Source: Scylla paramamosain
Taxonomy: Eukaryota > Arthropoda > Malacostraca > Decapoda > Portunidae
NCBI RefSeq assembly: GCF_035594125.1
Contig: NC_087157.1
Coordinates: 7,753,501-7,817,500 of the forward strand
Direction of reading: 5' to 3'
Length of the DNA stretch: 64,000 nucleotides
Shown piece after piece: positions 49,399 through 60,683 of the stretch. Made by a program: the position numbers and the translations under genes. The notes beneath the pieces were generated by a model. It searched no databases. It saw only the letters and a list, made by a program, of their open reading frames with translations, and was not told the DNA's origin. The stretch's first letter is position 1, and the number at the start of each line of letters is the position of its first letter.

Positions 49399-50039
49399 GT
49401 CAACAGTGGCTGTGCTGAGATGCAATGAATCTTTATCCTCTTTTTTTTTTTTTTCATAGTGTCAGTGAAGTTCTCGGTTATCACAAAGGAAAAAGGCTGT
49501 AAATCTTTGGGGTCTTCATTGAGCCACAGATTAAGTTGGTATCCCTGCGTGGTCCGAGATTACAAGGAAGAGTCAGTACTGTGATTAAGAAGCCATCGTT
49601 CTCGACACCAACAAGTCTGTTTACTTAATTTAGTGACTAGTGTTAAGGCATGGAGTTAATATACAAGAAGACAGTATCATGGTGTGTGTATGGAAGCTTC
49701 CCGGCATAATGGTGTGTGTATGTGTGTGTTTGTGCCACGCTCCAGACATCTCCCCGTAATGGGTACTGTTGGTGAGTGTTACTTTGATTTTACCACTCTT
49801 ATATATAGATCGGTTGATTGATTTTTATTTTACTCTTAGATTAGTTGATTGAAGAAGCACCAAGAGCGAGATCATGATATGGTGCACCAGCACGCGTCAG
49901 TGCTGAGATATTGTGTTTACGCTAAAGAAAGGTCCATTAGCGTCCTAGTTCTGTAGATAGAGTATGAAGGTCCTGTGACAGAGAGCGTGGAGCAACCTGT
50001 TCATAGCTGCACATAGCTGCAGGAGGTCTCTATCTCATG

Positions 50040-50180
50040 GTAAACATGAAATTCGCATTCTCGCCATTTTGAACGCACGAGAAGAGGATGACGTCATGAA
50101 GATGCCACCGTCTCGCGCCCTCCGAGTCTCGTGGCCCGCAAAACACACCAGCCATCCGTCCACCGCGCCATATTCTGCCA
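50040..50180. promoter_or_regulatory. CRE/YY1-like, CpG-containing promoter candidate
   Basis: A perfect TGACGTCA lies at 50089-50096. It is preceded by cgccattttg (YY1-like) and followed by a CpG-rich stretch with two gccatat motifs near 50170-50185. The base composition stands out from the AT-rich flanks. A transcript running rightward into the minisatellite region is possible but not shown. Confidence 0.35.
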
Positions 50181-50585
50181 TATATTGCCTTGAAGCATAC
50201 AAATATTGTCTCGAGAACTGATCTAAAAAAATGATGTTGGGAACTGGATATTGTACTGTTTATTATATGATATATACGAATATGAACTGTTTCGTACTAA
50301 CATGAGCACACACTTATTATTGGCGTTCATACAAGATGAAAATTATAATATTCAGGTCTTAGCGTCCACACCGAGCACAGACGTGGAGTGTTTGCTTCGG
50401 GAGTGGATGCTCAGCTAAGGTTAAGTGGCTATGGCCCTTTGATAAAGAAAACACGGAAATTTTGAATTTATACTTATTCTTCGAGGACTTACTACATTTA
50501 TTACTACTGTCTTGGACGCAGTCTAGGCAACATCCCACCAAAGAGCTTTTCGGTTGTACGTAGCATCCATTATTTTGATTCAAAT

Positions 50586-50587
<2 letters not shown>

Positions 50588-50644
<57 letters not shown>
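50588..50644. repeat. (GA)n microsatellite
   Basis: A pure dinucleotide tract of about 57 bp. Confidence 0.9.
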
Positions 50645-50648
<4 letters not shown>

Positions 50649-50944
50649 ATTTCTTGTTTCATAGCCATGTGATGCTGCTGTGGATGGCAGTGACTGAGCG
50701 CATGGCAAACCAACAATGATCCTATGCCCGATACCAGCCTGGTCCTGCCCGTTGCATTGTCTAACGACTTTGGACATTGGCCAGTTGATCACAGTTAGTT
50801 ATTAGCGCGGCTGGACCATACCTTACGACTGGTACGCACGCACCCTCCACACAACCATTGTATAGACTTGTACGCTATTATACTCGGATCACCTGAAAAT
50901 CAACCATCTCACGTTTTCATTCTTGTTTCGAAACAGTGACGCGG

Positions 50945-51468
50945 AAGATCTGTCATCCCGCACAGACCACGTGAAGATCAGCCACCCCAGACTGTCTCAA
51001 TTAAAGATCAGCCACCCCAGACTGTCTCAATTAAAGATCAGCCACTCCAGACTGTCGCACTTGTAGATCAACCACTCCAGACTGTCGCACTTGTAGATCA
51101 ACCACTCCAGGCTGTCGCACTTGTAGATCAACCACTCCAGACTGTCTCATTCGAAGATCAGCCATTCCAGACTGTCTCACTTGAAGATTAGCCAGTCCAG
51201 ATTGTTTCCCCTGAAGGTCAGCCACTCCCGACTGTCTCCCCTGAAGGTCAGTCATCCCAGGCTGTCTCCGTTGAAGATCAGCCACTCCAGACAGTCTTCC
51301 CTAAAGGTCAGCTATCTCACACTGTCTCATTTGAAGGTCAGCCACTCCAAACTGTCTCCTCTGAAGGTCAACCATCCGAGACTGTCTCACTTGAAGATCA
51401 GCCACTCCAGACTGTTTCCATTGAAGGTCAGCCACTCCAGACTGTCTCCCCAGAAGATCAGCCACCAT
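50945..51468. repeat. Minisatellite, 30-bp unit, about 17 copies
   Basis: The unit is approximately aagatcagccactccagact followed by gtctcacttg, repeated head to tail with scattered substitutions and no length change. Variants include aaggtcag and tagatcaac starts. Because 30 is a multiple of three, several frames on both strands stay open as 10-residue repeats: LKVSHSRLSP or EDQPLQTVSL forward, and VADLQVRQSG reverse. The EDQ frame is broken by TAG near 51188 and the KIS frame by TAG near 51063, so no single frame covers the array. Confidence 0.92.
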
Positions 51469-51673
51469 GTGGACAGCTGGGATCGCAGATACTTATAATA
51501 TACTAAAGGCCACCAGCGTCACTATAATAGATGTCTCTTATTACATTACTACTTACTGGTGGCATCGTCGCAATCGATCCTCTCCAAAGAAACTGGTGAT
51601 TAAAAAGTTAAAGCAGCCATGTGGTCCTAAGAAGCCTTCATCTTTGCGCACAACGCTTTCCAGTTGCAATTAA
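51467..51673 (+). CDS. Hypothetical 68-codon ORF with strong Kozak start after the minisatellite
   Basis: The last minisatellite unit runs into gccaccATGt, a textbook Kozak context. The frame encodes 68 residues with a middle hydrophobic/aromatic stretch (VTIIDVSYYITTYWWHRR) and a basic C-terminal part (KKLVIKKLKQ). I do not recognise a family. The start context could be fortuitous because the unit itself supplies gccacc. No splice evidence or homology supports it. Confidence 0.2.
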   Translation: MWTAGIADTYNILKATSVTIIDVSYYITTYWWHRRNRSSPKKLVIKKLKQPCGPKKPSSLRTTLSSCN

Positions 51674-53428
51674 CTGAAGTTGTGTTTTCCAGCTTTTCTA
51701 TAAGCCTTTCATTGTGGCCACCGAAGCTCTTATGCTCCAGGTTCACCGCGTGCTTCTTCGCTGCCTTCTGTAAGCAGTGACTTCGCGCTGTACTTTCTAC
51801 CTGGCCAAACTCTTCGACGCTTAGGCGCTACCTGCTGCGGCACTCCTACACTTCAACATCTTCCTTTAGCACCTTCTGAAGGGCATAGATACTTTACATC
51901 GATGTCTACGCTGTTCTTGCTTGTTTCTGCATCGCTTCTTGCAGTAAATCAAAACAACCCGTGGTCTCCATGTCAAGAACTCGGTAATCTTGGCGTACTG
52001 CTTTTGTCGTCTGATGGTGTTAAATTTATCAATATTACACCATTGTGCCAATTACTAGTGCGATTTTTGTTTTTAACTTTTGACTCAGGCATAAGTTCTA
52101 TGTGGTTTTGTCTGTGTGGATAGAATATATTTTCCTTTGCTTCCATCGATGATTCCATCCGTAGGACTGCCGTGCACTGATCCCCACACGACGTTGATGT
52201 TAGCTATACAGCCAGCTGAGGTTGAGTTGGCGTATTGTTGCTGGTATATAGACATACTCGCATACATAAATTTACCGGTGAAACAATCTTGATTTCATTT
52301 CTGGCAGATCATCTTGTTTTATAATACAAAATAACATATATCCATCATGTATGGTAAGTGAATTTTGTTAATAACTTTGTCTTCTATCAGTGCTGAAGAA
52401 TTATTGGTGATAATTATTATCTTGTGTCTGTCCTGACGTAGACTGTGTGCTTGTGTCCGCGCGTGCTCAAGTTCAAGCATGAAGGTTCAGGAGCTTCGCT
52501 GGAGTCGTTGAGCATTTGCCACACCACCCAAACAAGTTGATATCTGGACTTTTCTCAAAATTTTGTGCTGCTTTATGGGATTACTTGCAGAATAGAAAGC
52601 TTTTTTTTATTGATCACCAAACACGCATGAAATATGGAAGCCTACAAAGTAAGCTTCAGACCTCGCAATGTTCTTGATGAAGAATAACAGATTATTCATA
52701 TTCAGTTTGCCTACCATCAACAAAGCAACCACTGTACTGGACGTTATCCACTGATTATCCAGTGATTCAATGGTTAGCGACCTGTTGTTTTCTTGAGTGC
52801 TACAATATCATTACTCTGTAATGGTGTTGGTACAGGAGATGGCTTTAATCAATGCCTAATATTGTGCATAATCGTGATTGCAAAATGTAATTAAATTCAT
52901 GAGGTGGGCCATTGAATGAAGTTCATAGTCATTTAAAGTGTAATTAAATACATGTCTTTATTTTGTACGACTAGATTCATCATTAAATATTTTATCGTGG
53001 GAAATGCATAATTTGATTACTTTATAGCTATTCTCACTCAGTTCAGGTATAAAATACTGTGCTGACTACTCATGTATATACAGATAAGTATTGATATACT
53101 TAAGCCTCCAGGTAGCATTCATAAAGGCTTGATGCACATATACAACACAGTAACAGCAGCAGACTAAAGCAACAGCAGCGACAACAGCAACAACAGCAGG
53201 TTCAGCACAGCCATTCCAGTACATGGGAGACTGGTGTGAAGCCTTGGTGCTCCTCACGCAAGAGTTGGGTTTGCGGGGCTGTAGTGCGAAACGCCCCTGT
53301 TTTACAACTCATTAGCGAGGCGCAGCAGGTAGGCGGCCGCTTCATGACAAAACCCCGCCTTGACCAGCGTATCATGAATTGGCGTGTTGGATGTTTTGAT
53401 GCCCGGCGAGGCTCAGCGTAGCATCTCA
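51674..53428. other. No gene supported
   Basis: A plus-strand frame at 51902-52123 begins with a hydrophobic leader (MSTLFLLVSASLLAV), but the rest has no recognisable domain. A minus-strand AATAAA (plus TTTATT 52957-52962) could serve as polyadenylation signal for the small gene to the right. Otherwise the stretch looks non-coding. Confidence 0.45.
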
Positions 53429-54136
53429 TTACAGGGAGAGGCTGCGGGAGTGCGGGAAGGTGGAGTAGGTGTGTGGGAGGTTCAGGCTGTTGCTTCTCTT
53501 TGGTGCGGGGTAGGGCGACGGCTGGTGCGGGACAGGCATGTAGTAGACTGGGTTGTGGTACACGGCGGCCACCAGGATGGGCCTGGTCAAGGGCCGAGTC
53601 TCCCGCTGCTTGAGCAGCGTCTTCATGTCCTGCTCGTCGCTCATTTCTGCAGTGGATGGACTCATGAGTGTACGGTTATGAATGGCAAGTCGGCAGTCTC
53701 AAGTGTGAATTTTCCTTGTCCACTACAATAATTAGAACTCGTCAAGGAATAGTTGGTGTGGATTTGAGTGTTCCTTACTGTATGTAATGCAAGTCATGGC
53801 AACACTGGGAATAAGTATTCGTATTGTGATGCATATTATTTTCCATAACTGGATGACAATATTGTATTCAAACAAATAATTTTCTAGTCATCCCAAGTTA
53901 GCGATAAATTCTTTCATTACTATACTATCAGTTTAATTTTATTCTGGATATTACTAGATAATTACCATAAGTAACACCACATTGTGCAATGGAGTGGTTA
54001 AAAAAATCACCTCTAGTTACTTATCTACTATAATTATAATATTTATTCTGACGCAGGGAATGAGGCAAATTGATCTTCCCTTAATCGGAGACACCTGTAG
54101 CTTACCAATGACAGGAGTTCCCAAGAGGTGATACAT
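53429..54136 (-). CDS. Unrecognised two-exon gene for an 82-aa protein
   Basis: Exon 1 is 54136-54106 (ATG at 54136, donor ATTG|GTAAGC, phase 1) and exon 2 is 53646-53429 (acceptor cactgcag, stop TAA). Together they give 249 nt. The protein begins MYHLLGTPVIEMSDEQ and is basic in its middle (KTLLKQRETRPLTRP). It then has a Tyr/Pro-rich segment (AAVYHNPVYYMPVPHQPSPY) and a Ser-rich end (PHSRSLSL). There is no signal peptide or transmembrane segment. Codon choice in exon 2 is GC-rich at third positions, unlike the flanking AT-rich DNA, which supports real coding. An upstream TATATAAG at 54226-54233 sits about 90 bp before the ATG, leaving room for a short 5' UTR. The family is unknown to me. 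An alternative start at the in-frame ATG 53665 would skip exon 1. Confidence 0.6.
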
Positions 54137-54225
54137 AATGCTCGGTGCTTGCAATAGCGGTGCCTTGAGATAAGCCTTTGAGATCAGCTGGGAGGAATTT
54201 GTTGTCTACTCCCGGCTGGCAGCGT

Positions 54226-54233
54226 CTTATATA
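54226..54233 (-). promoter_or_regulatory. TATA box for the small minus-strand gene
   Basis: Minus-strand TATATAAG lies in GC-rich surroundings (gagcg...gacgctgccagccggg). Transcription would be expected to start about 30 bp downstream, near 54200, about 65 nt before the ATG at 54136. Confidence 0.55.
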
Positions 54234-54585
54234 CACGCTCTCAGCTCGCCCCGCCCATTCTTACTCAGCGTGCGGCAATAGTTGTCGTACACTGTACTAA
54301 ACGTTTGAGAATATAAAATGTATTGTTATTGTTGTTGTTGTGTTGATGTTGATGATGTGATTATTATCGTTGTTGTCGTTGATGTTGTTATTGTTAACGT
54401 TGTTGATATTGTATCGCCATATATTGACAAAGACGAACATTTGTTTTGACTAAATTAAGTGAAAAAAAAAAAAAAAAATAGAGGTGCTTTCATAAATATT
54501 ATTTTTGAGGTTTAAAGTTATGTCACATTCTGTGCTACGTGCGTGATGCTTACTGGTCACCTTGTTCTAATCAACACTCATGCTA

Positions 54586-54841
<256 letters not shown>

Positions 54842-54914
54842 TAATTTCCCAATGTAAATGGCGTAGGAGACGTGAAAAAACACAAACATTTTTATTGTCT
54901 TTCTTTACCATCAT

Positions 54915-54915
54915 C

Positions 54916-54962
<47 letters not shown>

Positions 54963-54997
54963 TTTTTTTTATAATCATCATCGTCATCAACATCATA

Positions 54998-55076
<79 letters not shown>
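54915..55076. repeat. (AC)n and (TC)n microsatellites
   Basis: (AC)n lies at 54915-54961 and (TC)n at 54998-55076, separated by a short T/A-rich spacer. Confidence 0.9.
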
Positions 55077-55078
<2 letters not shown>

Positions 55079-55879
55079 ACACCTACTTGTTTATAAATAG
55101 GTTCCCACTTGAAGACTACTGAAGGCGCCGTCACTCTATTACATCAAATTTTCCGTCAACTCTTTTTGCCAACTTTCTGAAAATCGACAATTTCTTGAGC
55201 GCGCCCCGTAACACACGCACAGCCGTTCGTCAGCATTTTCGTTGACAGTAAACAAATGACCAAACATGGCTCTGACGCACAGGCAAGCAGTCGCTGCTCT
55301 GATCTTTATTACGAATTTTGTAAATCGTAGATTACCTAAACGAGTTAAAATGGTGTCTAGCGTGCAGGGGTAGAGGAACAGAGACCTTCCAAAAGTTTAA
55401 ACATCTATCAAGTCATGCGAGCCACTGTTTATCCACAAGTCAAAAGTAACGACGTGAAATTAAGTTATTTTATATCAATTTATTTATATTTTTAAACAAT
55501 ATGATTTATTTAGCATATTTTTATACATTGACAACAAAAGTTGATGGCAGTCCTCCTCCATGAAAACGATCACTCCCGTTTGACGATGCGGACAAAAAAA
55601 AAAAAAAAAAAAAAAAAAACGACGGAACGAGGTAAAAGTTGACGAGAATCGGAGTTGACGAAAATAGTAAATGGAAAATGTGCTGGTATGACGGCGCCTT
55701 ACACACACACACACACACACACTCCCCGTGTCACATCACTCCCAGATCGCGCTAACACTTCTATTCACCTCCTTCCATTGTTGTTGTCGATGTACCGCCT
55801 CTCCTGGTCCTTCACTGAGTCCATTCCACTCCTCACTCTCTCAGCCAGGCGTTTCTTGGGCCTAACTTCCAAGCTCCTC

Positions 55880-56100
55880 TTTGAAACACCCGCATTCTAA
55901 AACGCTTTGTTCTCTCACCACAACTATTTTCAAAGGCCACAGAGATGATTAGCCGGCTTCTCAAGAGTGTTAAGAGTCGTGTTAATAATGAACAAATGTT
56001 GTTAATACGTCCTAGAACCATCAAAACACCCTAAAAACTCGTGTAACTTCAACTAGAGTCTTTTTGAATAAAGTGGAGGTGTGATGCAGAAGTGTTTCAG
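55880..56100 (-). mobile_element. Candidate MITE, about 220 bp, copy 1
   Basis: The segment begins with ttTGAAACAC and ends with GTGTTTCAg, giving 8-bp perfect inverted ends (55882-55889 and 56092-56099). Its interior, read on the minus strand, matches about 165 bp at 63325-63490, including ggctaatcatctctgtggcc and aaaatagttgtggtgagaga. Short, noncoding, repeated and with inverted ends, it fits a MITE. No clear target duplication is visible. Confidence 0.5.
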
Positions 56101-56918
56101 AATAAAGGGCTATATAGGATCACGGTGCCTGGTTCATATCCACCTTCAGTCCTCACATCGTAGAGATCACGAGTCTAGTAAACTTCCACACCTTCCAAAC
56201 TGTGGCTTTTTATTGTCTTTCTCCCGGCCTTGAGTCCTCTGATCTACTTGCAGGTTGTATAGTGTTCCTAGAAGGCTGTGAGTGTTTAGCCCTTATTCGC
56301 AAGTGCTTTAGGTGTGACTAAGGACTAATTTCAAAGACCACAAAGGGTGAGCAGTAAGTTTTTCCATGGGTATTTTAGGAAGTGATGGTGCAGACTTGTC
56401 TCTCCATTGATCCCTTGACTCATACGAACACTTGAAACCTGCCCCCATAAAATAAATAAATAAATAAATGAACAAATAAATAGATAAATAAAATAAGTAG
56501 ATGAAAATGAAAAAAAAAAATACGGAGCCTCATTTCATTTATTTATTTATTTACTTATTTATTTGTTTTTAATTACTCTTCCTCCCTAACCACATTAACT
56601 TTCACGACACTCAGTGAAAAAGCAGGTGAGATATACGTTAAGTAGCGCTGAGATATTTAACAATACGAAGCCATGAGAGAAGCAATGACTGAAAAAAAAA
56701 TAAAAAAAGGATAAAGCAATGAAAATAAGTAAGAGAGGTTACTTAATTTCCGGTGGTGGCTGTCTCATTGTGCCCGTCTCATTGTTTTTGATTGATTTGT
56801 TTACGTGGGGTTCTAAATATATATAGGTAGTGTTGCTGGTTTATTTTTTTTATTTTTCTTGGTTTTGGATTGGTTGGGATGAGGAGGCGCGATGCTACGT
56901 AGTTAGAAGTTTGGGGAG

Positions 56919-56961
<43 letters not shown>

Positions 56962-57238
56962 CGTCGCTTTTTTCCTTCTTGTTCTTCCTCTTCTTCGTCT
57001 TCTTCGTATCATTATTATCATTATTACTATTACTGTCTTTATTGTTCTCGTTGTTATCAATATTATTTATTTCTGTTATTAGTAGTATTTGTATTCACTA
57101 TCACTATCAGCATCATCATCAGATATTTTCTTCGCTTTATCGTTGTTATTTCTTTTGCCGTAGTTAAGCTCACACATGTCGTAGTGCATGTAATTTAATG
57201 TTTTTTTTTTTTTTTTTTTTTTTTAACGCCATTATTTT

Positions 57239-57313
<75 letters not shown>

Positions 57314-57410
57314 AAGAAATAATGACCTCTAAAATGCAAGGAAGATGCATGTTTTTTTTTTTTCTTCCTTAACTATGTCAACAGATTATAATACTACTAC
57401 TGCAACATTG

Positions 57411-57447
<37 letters not shown>

Positions 57448-58019
57448 AGTTGTCAGTGTAAAATTTCATTACTTGGGGATGCCTAATTAGTTAATTCTTT
57501 AATTAATTGATAAACAGCTAATTAATTAATTTTGCAGTTTATACGGAATGTTAAATTACACTAAATGATTCACTTGCATTCTTTACAACGCGAACGCCAG
57601 CGAGCTTGACGCATGAAGTTTTCGTCCATTCACTCGTAGTTCCTATTCTCAAAACACACCCTTCCTTCACACAACACTACATTCGGCTAACACAGGCACA
57701 CACTTCACCGAAACTTTCTCCTCTTTCTTAGTGACTGGCACCTCAGGGGACATTTATTTTACACATGTATGGATTTTGTTGCCCTTGGTCCCGGTTTGGC
57801 GTTACAGTTTGAACTATTCTTGAAAATTTTCCGTATGAGAGTCTAGAGCAAGAGTAAATTTACAAGCGTCATGCAGGTATTGTACACATTTCAATGACAC
57901 GTGGATTTTTAAAAGAAGCCTGAATCGTGCGGCTGGCAGCTTGCATTACCCACCAACATGTTCAGGCAAGGAATGGGAGTCGCAGGAAACCCTGACAGAT
58001 GCCACACACAGACATCCAA
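56101..58019. other. No gene supported; microsatellites
   Basis: The stretch contains (AAAT)n near 56450, (GTT)n at about 56919-56960, (CT)n at 57241-57312 and (AC)n at 57413-57446. A weak relative of the MITE interior (atttcaaagaccacaaaggg) occurs near 56330. I recognise no exon. Confidence 0.6.
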
Positions 58020-58204
58020 CGCAGCACACCACAACATTATACACCCACCGTTAAGTTCATTGTAACTCACTGTCTTGCACTGCCATCGCGTTGTGGTGTA
58101 GCATCGTCGAGTGTCCCCCTGCCTCCCAGAACTGCTTGCTGGGGGTGTTAGAAAATTAAGCTTAAATTCACACGTGGGCTCATGATGATGTGGTTGTGAC
58201 GTCA
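58020..58204. repeat. Direct duplication, copy 1 (about 185 bp)
   Basis: It matches 58391-58571 with about a dozen substitutions and a few short indels. Shared landmarks are accgttaagttcatt, cactgtcttgcactgccatc, gtgttagaaaattaagct and catgatgatgtggttgtgac. Copy 1 ends in a perfect TGACGTCA (58197-58204), which copy 2 has lost (tgacgtgtcg). Confidence 0.85.
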
Positions 58205-58292
58205 CGGAATCTTGTGACGTAATAGGAAAAGAGCGTGTTCATACAGGCAGCCACGAAAGTTTTAAAGCTTCCCAACAAGTAGTCTTGGGGAT

Positions 58293-58334
<42 letters not shown>

Positions 58335-58390
58335 GATTACTTACTATTCTCTTGGCGTGGGTGAGGATGTGCTATATAATAAATAGAATG

Positions 58391-58571
58391 CTGCACACCA
58401 CAACGTTATACATACACCGTTAAGTTCATTTTAACTCACTGTCTTGCACTGCCATCACGTTGTGGTGTAGCATCGAGTGTCTCCCTGCCTCCCAGAACTG
58501 CTTGCGGGGGGTGTTAGAAAATTAAGCTCAAATCACACGTGGATTCATGATGATGTGGTTGTGACGTGTCG
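58391..58571. repeat. Direct duplication, copy 2
   Basis: This is the second copy of the 185-bp unit, displaced by about 370 bp. The copies are separated by a (GA)n tract at 58296-58329 and unique sequence. Confidence 0.85.
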
Positions 58572-59602
58572 CAGGTTTGTGATGTTACGTAATGTTACGG
58601 CGTAGGTGAAGATGCTGACGGATAATAATGGGTTGCTGCGTTGGTGTGTGTGTGTGTGTGTGTGTGTGAAATATACTTTTTCTAATACAGTTTTTCTCTG
58701 TTGTGTTGCGCCGTGTATCCTCTTGTATATTGTCTGTGTGAATTATTAGGGAAGACAAGTTATGGTGTCCACTTTCCTTAGCGGGAGAGTGAGGGGGAAG
58801 TGTGTTGTGGATCACCGGAGCCAGGAAGGAAGTAGGGTAGGAAGGAAACGATTCTGAGCCCCTGTTTGTTGTTGCCTTGCTGATTTGCGTGTTGTAACGA
58901 ATAGATGAACAATGATTTGATGTGCTTCTGTTGCTGTTGTTGTTGTTGTTGTTGGAATGATACCATGGTTAGCCAATACCATAGTATAATTGCCACCATT
59001 TATTTCAGCTCGGTTATAATTTATCTTAATTTTTAATATGCTACATACAACCGTTAGTTAAGTTACTCATGGTTACTGCTGACTGGCTGTTCCTAGAGAG
59101 AAAGAGACAAGTGAAACGGAGCTAATTTAGGTTTCGCTTGTATCATTAACGATAAATAACAGTTCAGCACCTTATCAGCTGAGCACTGTCGCACACACTC
59201 CTCCACCACCACCGGACACGTCACTCACCCCGTCCCCGCTCCCGGTCCCACGAGCCGTTTCTGACTCAACACACCTCCAAGTTTACCATAGACTCAGCAC
59301 ACTATCAAAGTTACAAACAAGGGTCACATTGGTGCGTACAGCGGGGATTGTGGAAGGGACACTAGCCTATTAATTTGAAGACTGACAATTTTTTTCTTGG
59401 CAGTTATGTTTTTTTTTTCTTTTTTTTTTTTCATACAGTGATCCCGCACAATAAAGGGGATCATTAATGGCATCAATCAAAGTAGATGAGTCTAAAGCTA
59501 ACTCCATCTAACCTTCAGATGAAAGCGATGATGTTATTTAAGTTTTATGCTGTTCAATAATAGTAGGTTTGCTAAATGCGTCGTCTTTTATAAGCTTATA
59601 TG

Positions 59603-59633
<31 letters not shown>

Positions 59634-59806
59634 GGGTTAAGCAGATAAGCAAGCATAGAAAATGTATGTCTGTAGTGGGCAATGGGAGATGGGAAGGTGG
59701 ATGGGATGTGTTGGGGGTGTGGGAAAGGGGGAGCGTTGAAGGATGGGGCAGGAGGTGGGGTGAAGATCTTGAGAACGAAGAAATTTGTTTTAATTATTGT
59801 TATCAT
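58572..59806. other. No gene supported
   Basis: Short (GT)n near 58640, (GTT)n near 58930 and (CTA)n at 59601-59635 are present. No exon was recognised. Confidence 0.55.
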
Positions 59807-59970
59807 CGGGTTGTTGTTGTTGTTTTTGTTGTTGTTGTTGGTGGTAGTGGTGGTGGTGGTGGTGGTGGTCATGGTGGTGGTAGTGGCGATGGTGGTAGTA
59901 GTGGTGGTGGTGGTGGTGGCGGCAAGGGAAAATGTTATGCAATCGTCATTATTGTATTATTATTATTTTT

Positions 59971-60018
<48 letters not shown>

Positions 60019-60046
60019 GATGATGTTATTACTATTGCCGATAGTG

Positions 60047-60090
<44 letters not shown>

Positions 60091-60157
60091 TGTAGTGGTG
60101 GTGAGGGGAAATGTTATGCAATCGTCATTAATGTATTATTATTATTATTATTATTAC

Positions 60158-60205
<48 letters not shown>

Positions 60206-60226
60206 CATCATCATAAGTAGCAGTAC

Positions 60227-60282
<56 letters not shown>

Positions 60283-60370
60283 TGTAGTATTGATAGTAGT
60301 GATAGAGGCGGTAGTGATGGTGGTGGTTGTGGTGATGGTGGTGATAGTGGTGGTGGTAATGGGTAGTGAC
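59807..60370. repeat. Compound triplet array (GTT/GGT/AGT/ATT)n with an embedded direct repeat
   Basis: About 560 bp of GTT, GGT, ATT and AGT triplets. A non-repeat segment (gggaaaatgttatgcaatcg, then tcatta) occurs at about 59926-59952 and again at about 60105-60131. The array was therefore duplicated as a block of about 180 bp and did not grow only by triplet slippage. Confidence 0.85.
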
Positions 60371-60482
60371 GCAATACTTGGATAAACAGTGCAGTCTAGT
60401 CTCCACTGATTACCACGTATGATGTACAGTGTGTGTGTGTGTGTGTGTGTGTGAAGAACTGCTGGCGAGTGTCAGCAACTAT

Positions 60483-60513
<31 letters not shown>

Positions 60514-60594
60514 CTGCGTGGTGAAGCCAGCATTACACCATCTGACTCATGCCTCCTCACAGCGTCTCCCGCCATCCTCTCCCTCCCTCCCCTA

Positions 60595-60600
<6 letters not shown>

Positions 60601-60680
<80 letters not shown>
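60601..60680. repeat. (CT)n microsatellite
   Basis: A pure dinucleotide tract of about 80 bp, preceded by a short A-run at 60490-60512. Confidence 0.9.

Positions 60681-60683
<3 letters not shown>

Noticed and set aside
50945..51468. CRISPR-like repeat array
   Set aside because: The units are contiguous 30-bp tandem repeats without unique spacers, in a eukaryotic context. It is a minisatellite.
51902..52123. Possible secreted peptide with hydrophobic leader
   Set aside because: The leader could be chance. The remainder lacks a cleavage pattern, cysteine framework or splice evidence.
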